From Polyangiaceae bacterium (GTDB lineage: Bacteria > Myxococcota_A > Polyangia > Polyangiales > Polyangiaceae): 64,000 nt of DNA. A program made the position numbers and the translations under genes. Under the pieces are notes generated by a model. It made no database searches, was not told where the DNA came from, and worked only from the letters and a program-made list of their open reading frames with translations. Shown here one piece after another: positions 18,020 to 24,332 of the stretch. Location: NCBI GenBank assembly GCA_025936115.1, contig JAICTZ010000003.1, forward strand, positions 1-64,000. The letters run 5' to 3'. The first letter of the stretch is position 1; every line of letters starts with the position of its first letter.

Positions 18020-18261
18020 GCCGCTCCGACTTCCCGGACCTAGCGCACGCGAACGAGCAGGCGCAGAAAGCGGCGACGCTGCTCGAGACGGCGACCCACA
18101 ACCTAGTCCACTACCCGTCCGACGAAGGGCCGCAAGCCCGCGCACAGCGGCTCCGCGGCGCCGCTATCCTTTGCGTGACCGCAGCGTTGGAGATCTCGAA
18201 CGCCGCCGGCTGGCATGAGGCCGCGCACGCGGCGGTGATTCACGGGCTGGTGGACTCGTGA
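18016..18261 (+). CDS. Small hypothetical protein, 81 aa
   Basis: It starts at GTG 18016, overlapping the lipoprotein stop by 4 bp, which implies translational coupling. It is an acidic helical protein (SDFPDLAHANEQAQKAATLLETATHNLVHY ... GAAILCVTAALEISNAAGWHEAAHAAV) with no signal peptide. The helix pattern resembles small phage-encoded helical proteins. Function unknown. Confidence 0.6.
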   Translation: MSRSDFPDLAHANEQAQKAATLLETATHNLVHYPSDEGPQARAQRLRGAAILCVTAALEISNAAGWHEAAHAAVIHGLVDS

Positions 18262-18437
18262 GGGCCGGACTCACCGGCGCCGAACGCCGCTTTGCACTCG
18301 AGCGGGTCCGCGAAGACATTCTGCTCGTGCGCGACTCGCTGCCGTGGCCACTCCGTGAACGCGCGCTGCCAGCTATCGCCACGGTGCTGCATGCGCTTGA
18401 GCTCTTGCGGCGCGTGGTTGGCGAGCTCGACGGTTGA
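18258..18437 (+). CDS. Small hypothetical protein, 59 aa
   Basis: GTG 18258 overlaps the previous stop by 4 bp (GTGA), continuing a three-gene coupled series. The product is a charged helical protein (LTGAERRFALERVREDILLVRDSLPWPL ... LHALELLRRVVGELDG). Coding potential is supported by the coupling and by an uninterrupted helical heptad-like pattern. Function unknown. Confidence 0.5.
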   Translation: MRAGLTGAERRFALERVREDILLVRDSLPWPLRERALPAIATVLHALELLRRVVGELDG

Positions 18438-18440
18438 TCG

Positions 18441-18456
18441 CGTTAGCGCGCTAACG
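18441..18456. promoter_or_regulatory. 16-bp perfect palindrome CGTTAGCGCGCTAACG
   Basis: A perfect inverted repeat without spacer, 4 bp after the stop of the 59-aa gene and upstream of the Cys-rich gene at 18522. It could be an operator or the base of a short terminator hairpin; there is no U-run. Confidence 0.45.
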
Positions 18457-18521
18457 TCGGCGCGCGGTGAAAGCTTCCCTCGTCGGGGAAGGAAAGCGTC
18501 CGCGCCCGGGTAGGGTTGAAC

Positions 18522-18713
18522 ATGTCCAAACGCCTTCCCGCCCCAGGTACCTACGCCGCCGACTGCTGTTGCTGCTCGCGCCCCGCAGTCTGTGCCCCCG
18601 CCATGGTCAAAAAAGGATGCTGGTTTTGGTTCTGCGCTGACTGCGCGCGAACCGTCAACGCGGCGTGGGCGCAGGCGCTACGCCCGAGCGAGCGCACTGC
18701 GGCCGAGCCATGA
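18522..18713 (+). CDS. Small Cys-rich (zinc-ribbon-like) protein, 63 aa
   Basis: ATG 18522 (alternative TTG 18516) follows GTAGGG. The sequence has a CCCC cluster (ADCCCCSRPAVCAPAM) and, 16 residues on, FWFCADCA, giving a C-x(n)-C plus CxxC pattern that could bind zinc like small phage zinc-finger proteins. Function unknown; possibly a DNA- or RNA-binding regulator. Confidence 0.55.
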   Translation: MSKRLPAPGTYAADCCCCSRPAVCAPAMVKKGCWFWFCADCARTVNAAWAQALRPSERTAAEP

Positions 18714-18734
18714 AACGACTAGGCGCGCCGAGTG

Positions 18735-18762
18735 CCCCACTGCGCCAGCCTGCACAGTGGGG
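18735..18762. terminator. Candidate bidirectional terminator between convergent genes
   Basis: Arms CCCCACTG and CAGTGGGG pair perfectly around a 12-nt loop, followed 8 bp later by TTTTCT. It sits between the last plus-strand gene (ends 18713) and the end of the long minus-strand gene series (18820). Confidence 0.5.
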
Positions 18763-18819
18763 CTCCGGACTTTTCTACCGCGGCAAGGGGGAAGCAACGC
18801 CCGGCTGGCGCGGGTAGTC

Positions 18820-19437
18820 TTAGGTGCTGGGGAGGCGCGTGATCGTGAGCGTCCCGCCCTGTGGGAAAGAGTGCTCGCCGCCGCCCAGCGGCGCGACGCG
18901 TACGCACAGCTGCTGCGCGGTGGCAGCTACGTCCGTGACGTGCACGATAGCGGAGACACTGAGGTCAACCGTTTGGCCGGGGTTCCCTGTGCCTGAGACC
19001 CCGCCCCGCTGTGCGGCCGCGACCGCCACAACTGTCGGTGACGAAAGCGTCGGGTCGTTCAGCTCGATCTGAACTCCGGCCGTTGCGCCATCCGTTGGGT
19101 TGGACTCGAGCCTCACGTCCGCTTGGAAGGCCACTTCGAAAAAGCCCGGCACAGGAAAGCCGATCAGCCAGCCGGACGCGCCCGTCCCTACTAAGGCAGT
19201 CTCTCTCCAGACTCCACGGCCTAGGGTAGGTCCGGCGCCGCCGTATGCCGCGCGGTTAGTGATGTCGAATGGCAGTACGTGCAGGCCGAGCTCGCTGCAC
19301 GTGGCGCCGGGCGGCAGCGGGTACGAAGCCCATGGCTGTAGCGAGGAGTCCGACGCGTCCAGCCGGTTCTTCAAGTACGCGGTGCGATCGAAAACGGCCT
19401 CGATCGGCACGTTCACATCGGATACGCAAATCGACAT
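18820..19437 (-). CDS. Putative phage structural (beta-rich) protein, 205 aa
   Basis: The start is set at ATG 19437 (MSICVSDVNVPIEAVFDRTAYLKNRLD); a TTG two codons earlier overlaps the upstream stop. After the short helical N-terminus the protein is almost entirely beta strands with Gly/Thr/Val (GWLIGFPVPGFFEVAFQADVRLES, TVDLSVSAIVHVTDVAATAQQLCVRV), as in tail-fibre or capsid-decoration proteins. This is the distal gene of the terminase operon. The structural role is inferred from composition and position only. Confidence 0.55.
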   Translation of the reverse strand: MSICVSDVNVPIEAVFDRTAYLKNRLDASDSSLQPWASYPLPPGATCSELGLHVLPFDITNRAAYGGAGPTLGRGVWRETALVGTGASGWLIGFPVPGFFEVAFQADVRLESNPTDGATAGVQIELNDPTLSSPTVVAVAAAQRGGVSGTGNPGQTVDLSVSAIVHVTDVAATAQQLCVRVAPLGGGEHSFPQGGTLTITRLPST

Positions 19438-19439
19438 GT

Positions 19440-20177
19440 TCAAGCCCTCGCGTTCGGCTGCGCCGTTTTCTTCGCCTGCGCCCTGAGCTCGGCGAGTTCG
19501 GCGAGATCGGCCTTGAGCTGCTCGGCCGCATCCGCCGCAGCCTTGCGATCCCGCAGCACTTGGACGACCTCGGCGCGCCCTTCAGCCCCGAGCTTCTTCA
19601 TATCCGCGGCCGCGTCGCGGCCGAGCGGAGCCCCGAGCTCGGTGCATGCCACGCTTAGTTGTCGCCGCGCGTCCGCGCGATGGTCGACGTCCGTCACAAG
19701 TTGTGAGGGCTCAGTGGTTGGCATCAGCGTCGCGATCCCAAACAGGGCACGCGGAAGACCCGCTGCGTCGCGCTGCCTGCCGTGCAACGCGATCGCGTCA
19801 TGGCACGCTGTGACCGCCGCGATGAAGCGTCGCTCAGCAGCTGCATAGCCCTCTTTGGACTCGCGCGCGAATCGCTCAAGTGCCTCGACGTGCGCGCCGA
19901 GATCGTCAACGGATCCGAGCGCTGGAAGCGGCACTGGCTTGCGCGCGTCTTGGAACCGGACCACCTCGGACTTTGCGACCGCGCGCACGCGCGACACTGC
20001 TGCGTCAGCCGCATCTAGATCAGCGTGCGCGCCAGCGACGACTAGCTGTGCTGTCGCTATCGTCAGCCGCTCGTGTGCCGTGAGGCTTTGAGTGTTGGCG
20101 TTGCGCAGCGCTTTCAGGCGCGCGGCCGCTTCGCGATAGATTTCTGCGAGTGGTGGATTGTACTTCGAATTGGACAT
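19440..20177 (-). CDS. Coiled-coil protein of the packaging operon, 245 aa
   Basis: ATG 20177 overlaps the stop of the preceding 56-aa gene (TAATG), so translation is coupled. It is almost wholly helical, Ala/Arg/Glu-rich, with a long C-terminal coiled coil (AEVVQVLRDRKAAADAAEQLKADLAELAELRAQAKK). No family recognised. It may be a scaffold or packaging-associated protein, given its neighbours. Confidence 0.6.
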   Translation of the reverse strand: MSNSKYNPPLAEIYREAAARLKALRNANTQSLTAHERLTIATAQLVVAGAHADLDAADAAVSRVRAVAKSEVVRFQDARKPVPLPALGSVDDLGAHVEALERFARESKEGYAAAERRFIAAVTACHDAIALHGRQRDAAGLPRALFGIATLMPTTEPSQLVTDVDHRADARRQLSVACTELGAPLGRDAAADMKKLGAEGRAEVVQVLRDRKAAADAAEQLKADLAELAELRAQAKKTAQPNARA

Positions 20178-20347
20178 TAGCGGTTTTCCTTCTTCACGTT
20201 CAGAACCTCACCCGGCAACGTGCCGGTGAGTGCGTACTGCAGCCACACGACTTCGGCGAAAGCCGCGATAATACTGATCGGTTCTGCGATCAGCATCGCT
20301 CCGAGCTCGCCGCGCTCGGCGTGCGCTACGGCCTCAGCCCCAGTCAT
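20177..20347 (-). CDS. Small protein with one hydrophobic segment, 56 aa
   Basis: ATG 20347 overlaps the upstream stop as ATGA, and its own stop overlaps the next start as TAATG, so it is tightly coupled on both sides. The sequence (MTGAEAVAHAERGELG, then IAEPISIIAAFAEVVWLQYALTG) has one moderately hydrophobic helix. Function unknown. The double coupling is the main evidence that it is a gene. Confidence 0.6.
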   Translation of the reverse strand: MTGAEAVAHAERGELGAMLIAEPISIIAAFAEVVWLQYALTGTLPGEVLNVKKENR

Positions 20348-20868
20348 TTGCGTCTCCGCGTCTGCGCAGCGCGGTCGTGGGCGGCGGCAGCTCGGTAACG
20401 CTCGAAGTTGGCCTTCTGCACAGGATCCATTTTATCGACCTGCATCTGCACTTCGACGGAGAGCTTCGCCGGTGTGCCCGGATCGGGCATCGGTGCAGCT
20501 GGCCCGGCCGCAACGGGGTCCGCGCTAACGTCCGCGAGCAGTGCCTTCACCGCATTGAGGATGTCTTCGGGCGTTGCGTCCTCTGGCAGATCGAGTGCAT
20601 CAATCAGCTTGGCCAGCGCGTCCGGGTTCGTGATATCTGCCTCAGTGGGCGCGGCGCCTTTCGCTAGCGCAGCGACGATCCCCAGCGTCGGTAGCCCCTC
20701 TTCGCTAAGGCGGACACCGTTGATGATGCCGCGCAGTAGCGCCGAGAGTGACAGGCCTTGCTTCTTTGCGGCGCTCGAGAGCTGAGCCCGCGTGGTGGAA
20801 TCGATGCGAGCCGAGACAGGCTCGGCGCGAAGTTGCTGCGGGAGGCGGGGGACGTATTGGCGAGGCAT
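20344..20868 (-). CDS. RHH-like N-terminus fused to a scaffold-like helical C-terminus
   Basis: 174 residues. Residues about 15-55 (EPVSARIDSTTRAQLSSAAKKQGLSLSALLRGIIN) look like a ribbon-helix-helix DNA-binding unit: a short strand, then two helices with an S-x-S turn. The remainder is helical and acidic (PDALAKLIDALDLPEDATPEDILNAVKALLADV), a pattern familiar from the C-termini of Mu-like phage protease/scaffold proteins. It is the first gene of a coupled three-gene run and is preceded by a promoter with a 14-bp palindrome, so autoregulation is plausible. Confidence 0.6.
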   Translation of the reverse strand: MPRQYVPRLPQQLRAEPVSARIDSTTRAQLSSAAKKQGLSLSALLRGIINGVRLSEEGLPTLGIVAALAKGAAPTEADITNPDALAKLIDALDLPEDATPEDILNAVKALLADVSADPVAAGPAAPMPDPGTPAKLSVEVQMQVDKMDPVQKANFERYRAAAAHDRAAQTRRRK

Positions 20869-20882
20869 CGTTTTGCTTTCGG

Positions 20883-20932
20883 AGCCGTATACGGCTTCGC
20901 CACGAGAGTAGCAGCCGAACTCGATGTGTCAA
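20883..20932 (-). promoter_or_regulatory. Promoter with palindromic operator for the RHH-like gene
   Basis: On the minus strand TTGACA (20932-20927) is 16 bp from TACTCT (20910-20905). Just downstream, at the expected transcription start, lies the perfect palindrome AGCCGTATACGGCT (20896-20883). An operator at +2 to +15 would block transcription when bound. The ATG follows at 20868. Confidence 0.6.
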
Positions 20933-20995
20933 CGCGTTGGAACAAATTCTCTTGTACCGACAGCACGAGTCACGCGGTGCTATGACTCTAAGTGC

Positions 20996-21178
20996 ATGTC
21001 GAAACGGAGACGAGAGCTGCGCCAGTTCGGTGCGCTGCTGCGGGTGCTTCCCCGCGACGAGCTCGAGCGTATGCGTGCGTTCGTCGCCAGCGAGCTCACG
21101 CGCCAAATCGGGCGGGACGGCGCGGCCGTAACCACGCGGTTGCGGCTAGTCGACGCCGAGCTACAGCGTCGGCCCTAG
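20996..21178 (+). CDS. Small basic protein, 60 aa
   Basis: ATG 20996 (MSKRRRELRQFGALLRVLPRDELERMRAFVASELTRQIGRDG). It is a helical, Arg-rich protein transcribed opposite to the packaging operon and divergent from the RHH-like gene. Its last 4 bp overlap the convergent gene at 21175. It could be a small regulator sharing the divergent control region. Moderate coding support only. Confidence 0.5.
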   Translation: MSKRRRELRQFGALLRVLPRDELERMRAFVASELTRQIGRDGAAVTTRLRLVDAELQRRP

Positions 21179-21594
21179 GCGACGGCCGCGATCGCTTCTG
21201 CAACGGACGGGAACATCAGCGGCGGCGTGTCGTACTCGTGGAGGATGACGCGAGCGCCGCGAATCTGAACGCAGCGGGCGTAGCCAGGTTTGCGAGCGAT
21301 CCACGCGCTCAGCTCCGGCGGGACGGCCGTCGGTGGTGCCTTCGCTTCCGCTGGCTTGTCAGCTCTGTCAGCCGAAGCACGATCGAGCGGCTTTTCCGCT
21401 CCCGTAGGCTGGACAGAGGCTGGCGATTGAGTGGACGGCAGCGCCCAAGCCGGCACGGGCAAGCCGTCTCGCCGTGCTCGATAGCGGGCCTGCGCCTTCA
21501 GTCGGCTGCGATATGCAGAGCACCCTACAGCGGACTCGAACCGAGCTTGTAGTTCCGTGACCGTGAAAGCATCGGAGCGTGGACGACGTGCCAT
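21175..21594 (-). CDS. Hypothetical element protein, 139 aa
   Basis: ATG 21594 overlaps the preceding stop (TGATG). The N-terminus (SDAFTVTELQARFESAVGCSAYRSRLKAQARYRARRDG) is a basic helical segment of HTH-like length, followed by a Pro/Ala-rich linker and a small C-terminal alpha/beta domain (YARCVQIRGARVILHEYDTPPLMFPSVAEAI). It lies directly downstream of the terminase genes. Function unknown. Confidence 0.55.
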   Translation of the reverse strand: MARRPRSDAFTVTELQARFESAVGCSAYRSRLKAQARYRARRDGLPVPAWALPSTQSPASVQPTGAEKPLDRASADRADKPAEAKAPPTAVPPELSAWIARKPGYARCVQIRGARVILHEYDTPPLMFPSVAEAIAAVA

Positions 21595-21890
21595 CAGATG
21601 CGCCTCCCGCCGCGTGGGTCAGGGATGATTGCAGCGTGTGTGCCGATCCAGCCGCCACCGAAACCACCGGGCGGCGGCACTGGCTCACCACGAACACCGA
21701 AACGGTACCGAGCTTCGGCGACTGTGCACTTGAAACGCTTAGCCAGCGCTTCGAAGTCTGGCTCAGACTTCGCCCGATCGGGCCTCACGGCGGGCGCAGC
21801 GTCAGCGGGGGGCTTCTTTGGTGCACGCGGTGCCGTCACATGTTCGGGCACGCCTTCGATCTCGGCGAGCGTCAGAGGCTTTTTGGTCAT
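21594..21890 (-). CDS. Hypothetical element protein, 98 aa
   Basis: ATG 21890 abuts the terminase large subunit stop. It contains a Pro-rich centre and a possible HTH-like motif (DFEALAKRFKCTVAEARYRFGV), then a Gly-rich tail (PPGGFGGGWIG). Its motif FKCTVAEARYRFGVRGEPVPPPG echoes the neighbour gene's YRSRLKAQARYRARRDGLPVPAW, so the two may share a domain. Function unknown. Confidence 0.55.
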   Translation of the reverse strand: MTKKPLTLAEIEGVPEHVTAPRAPKKPPADAAPAVRPDRAKSEPDFEALAKRFKCTVAEARYRFGVRGEPVPPPGGFGGGWIGTHAAIIPDPRGGRRI

Positions 21891-23254
21891 TAGTGCTTCT
21901 CCAAATATTCGATTGCGTGGCCAAGGGCGTCGATCCGGTTCGGGCTCTTGCCTCCCGGCGCGAAGTTCACGAGCTCATCCTCGATCGCCGCTAGCGTGCC
22001 GACGTGGTGCACGCGCCCCTGCTCATAGAGAACGCTCAGTGGCTCGGCCCGTGAAAGCTTGTCGCCCACCGCGTGCACTTCTTTGATGTACGGCCGCGTG
22101 CCCGTGTTCCAGAATGCGAGCACGGAGCTCTGCGCGTGCCGTCCGAGATTGTTCGTCTCGAGCACGATCACGTTGGCATGGTGCGCGCGCCACAGTGCCG
22201 CCAGCGTCGCCACCCATTCGATCGGGTCGGTACGCTGCGTCCCATCCGCGAGGACGTAGTAGTGCCGATCGTCGCCGCGGCCGACCACGACTAAGCCACA
22301 TTCATCAGCGTCGACGTGCCCGGACTTTGACGGATCGAGCCCGATCGCTACGTAGGCCAGCCGCGGCTTAGAGTCGACGCGGTGCTCGTCGATTAGCGAC
22401 TGACGGAAGAGCGTGCCCGGCGCGTCATCGAGCAGCTCCCCGAGCATTTCCTGTTCGCCGAGCAGCGAGTCACCCAAGCGCCGGCGCATGCGCTCGATCG
22501 CCGCAGCACTAAGCGCAGAGTTCTCGTCCGTTGCTCCGCGGCGCACGATGCACGCGGGGTCGACCAGCAGTTGGCGCAGCCAATCGGCGTTCGCCTTCGG
22601 CGTGGTTGTCAGCAGCAAGCGCGGGTTCGCGCCTTCGCGAAGCGAAAGCAGCAGGTTATCGATCAGCTCTGCAGCTCGCGCGACCTTCACCGGCTCGTCA
22701 AACCAAGCCAGGTCGAAACCGCCGCCGCGTAGATCACGATCCTCGCCCGAGCACAGGTAGATCGTGGCGTCGTCCTGGCCGTCGAAGCTAACGCGGAGCT
22801 CTTTCTTTTCGTCGAGCAGGCGCACGCGAGCCCGCTCCCACGGCGCGAGTACGTCCAGAAACCCGGAGCCGTCCCGCTTGCGTCCGCCGACCATGATGCG
22901 CAGCGTCTCGCGTTCGGTCGGGCCGATCAGCAGCACCGACTTCGCGCGCCCTCCGAAGACTTCACCGCGCACGTACTCGGCTGCGAGCCGCGTTTTGCCG
23001 AAGCCGCGCCCGGCACACACGACAGCGATTTCCCATGGCGTCGCCGGCAGCAGTTGCTTCGGCCTAGCGGCGAGCTCCCACGAGTGCAGCACCCGCGCCG
23101 CGTCGATAGGGCTGAGGCTGGCGAGCCACGCACGCCCCTCGTCAGAGCGCGCCAGGCGCTCGAGCTTCGATGGCCCGTCGAACTGCGCCGAGACTACGGC
23201 GGCCACGGCCATGCGCTCGGCAGCCGCGCGGCGGATCTCCGGGTCAAGAGCCAC
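21890..23254 (-). CDS. terL: Phage terminase large subunit
   Basis: A DNA-packaging motor ATPase and headful or cos nuclease. The ATPase part has Walker A CAGRGFGKTR (80-89), Walker B FDLAWFDEP (180-188) and the coupling motif LLLTTTPK (213-220). The C-terminal RNase H-like nuclease shows IGLDPSKSG, VIVLETNNLG and NRIDALGHAIEYL, supplying the three acidic positions. At 454 residues it is complete for the compact terminase class. It overlaps terS by 11 bp. Presence of a complete TerL in an element without recognisable capsid genes is notable. Confidence 0.92.
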   Translation of the reverse strand: MALDPEIRRAAAERMAVAAVVSAQFDGPSKLERLARSDEGRAWLASLSPIDAARVLHSWELAARPKQLLPATPWEIAVVCAGRGFGKTRLAAEYVRGEVFGGRAKSVLLIGPTERETLRIMVGGRKRDGSGFLDVLAPWERARVRLLDEKKELRVSFDGQDDATIYLCSGEDRDLRGGGFDLAWFDEPVKVARAAELIDNLLLSLREGANPRLLLTTTPKANADWLRQLLVDPACIVRRGATDENSALSAAAIERMRRRLGDSLLGEQEMLGELLDDAPGTLFRQSLIDEHRVDSKPRLAYVAIGLDPSKSGHVDADECGLVVVGRGDDRHYYVLADGTQRTDPIEWVATLAALWRAHHANVIVLETNNLGRHAQSSVLAFWNTGTRPYIKEVHAVGDKLSRAEPLSVLYEQGRVHHVGTLAAIEDELVNFAPGGKSPNRIDALGHAIEYLEKH

Positions 23255-23720
23255 GGCTTAGGATCTCCTCAACCTTTGCGAGCAGTCGCGCCTTCGCACC
23301 GACGTATCCGGGATCGGTCTCGGGGTCCGGCGCGACCGGCGGGGTCAGCGATTCGATCCGCGCGACGAGTTCGCCGAGCGCCTTGCCGAGGGTCGAGTAC
23401 GAGCGGACCGCCGAACCGTCCGAGCCGAGGAACGGCACCCACCGGGCCATTGCCCGAGCGAGCTCGTCGCGGACACGGGTCAGGTGTTCGAGGTTTCCCG
23501 TGGCAAGGGCTTCGCCGGCTGCCGCCTCGAGTGTCGGCACTTCGTCATCCGGCTCGGCGTAGCCCCGCCATGTCGGGCGTTGGCGGGCGCGCCACCGCAG
23601 TACCGTTCGGGCGCTGACGTTGACCCCGATCGCTCGGAGCCGCTCGAGCTGCTGGGGCACGGTCCCGCCCTCGCTTAGGGCGGCTTCTGCCTCGGGTGTA
23701 ATTACATTCGAGCGTGGCAC
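23244..23720 (-). CDS. terS: Terminase small subunit-like protein
   Basis: GTG 23720 start. The N-terminal helix-turn-helix (TVPQQLERLRAIGVNVSARTVLRWRARQRP) would recognise the packaging site, followed by a helical oligomerisation region (NLEHLTRVRDELARAMARWVPFL ... STLGKALGELVARIESL). The overlap with terL and the 158-residue length fit TerS. The identification rests on position plus HTH. An 11-bp inverted repeat spans the start codon. Confidence 0.75.
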   Translation of the reverse strand: MPRSNVITPEAEAALSEGGTVPQQLERLRAIGVNVSARTVLRWRARQRPTWRGYAEPDDEVPTLEAAAGEALATGNLEHLTRVRDELARAMARWVPFLGSDGSAVRSYSTLGKALGELVARIESLTPPVAPDPETDPGYVGAKARLLAKVEEILSRGS

Positions 23721-23754
23721 TATACGTCACTATGCCACACACGTAGTGCCACGC
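23712..23754. promoter_or_regulatory. Inverted repeat at the terS start
   Basis: Arms GCGTGGCACTA (23712-23722) and TAGTGCCACGC (23744-23754) are perfect complements separated by 21 bp, covering the terS start codon and its upstream region. A dyad operator for the terS-terL operon, or a packaging/cos-like site recognised by TerS, are both possible. Confidence 0.5.
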
Positions 23755-23959
23755 AATGCAGTGCACTATTCGTGCCGTGGTCACGCGTGCGCGCACCACC
23801 TACAGGCACCGAAAACGGCGTAAAACTCGACGCTCTCTCCCAAAGGCGCCCCGCTACACAAGTGTGAGCGGAACCCGTATGGGGGTAAAAACGAGGGGCC
23901 TAGTTTCCGCGGGGCTTCGCGCGGCCGGGCACGGCGCGGGCCGGCGCGCCGCCTAGTGG

Positions 23960-24330
23960 CTGTTACAGCGCTGGCCTGTAACAGGCCGCCCCCTGTTTTA
24001 GCGGCAAATATAAGTCTCGTTTTAGCGGCAAAAGCGACCCTTGTGGAACCGTTCCACATCCGCGGGAAGTGTCTATCATTCCCTGGGAAGTGGTGGGAAG
24101 GACAGTAGACGTTTGCGCACCTATATGCCCGTAACCTTTCGCGATAAGCACACTTCCCTTCGCCAGGACTTCCCAGGACTTCCCTCTCGTTTTTGCACGT
24201 GGCGGATCGCGACGGCAGCATGAACACCAGCACTTCCCGCACTTCCCGATCACGATCCAGCACCCAAACACCAGTGGGAGAATTTACTTCTCCCCTGGTG
24301 TGCTTGGCTAGCGATGACATGGGAAGGAAC
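23960..24330. other. Repeat-rich control region / candidate replication origin
   Basis: No convincing gene in about 610 bp (23721-24332). It holds: inverted repeat CTGTTACAG/CTGTAACAG (23960-23968, 23976-23984); direct repeat GTTTTAGCGGCAAA (23995, 24019; period 24); palindrome TGTGGAAC-C-GTTCCACA (24042-24058); CACTTCCC or its complement at 24064, 24085, 24151, 24231 and 24240, with variants at 24095 and 24320; tandem CCAGGACTTCCC (24163, 24173); and a bulged hairpin with 13-bp arms (24269-24300). It adjoins the 3' end of the primase-helicase gene, where satellite origins often lie. Confidence 0.6.
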
Positions 24331-24332
24331 AC

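Noticed and set aside
18441..18490. Possible CRISPR-like spacing of palindromes in the element
   Set aside because: Only single, unrelated dyads; no repeated unit with spacers and no cas genes anywhere in the window.
23781..24332. 183-codon minus-strand frame in the element control region
   Set aside because: It covers several palindromes and direct repeats, and its translation lacks any consistent fold or signal; more likely noncoding.
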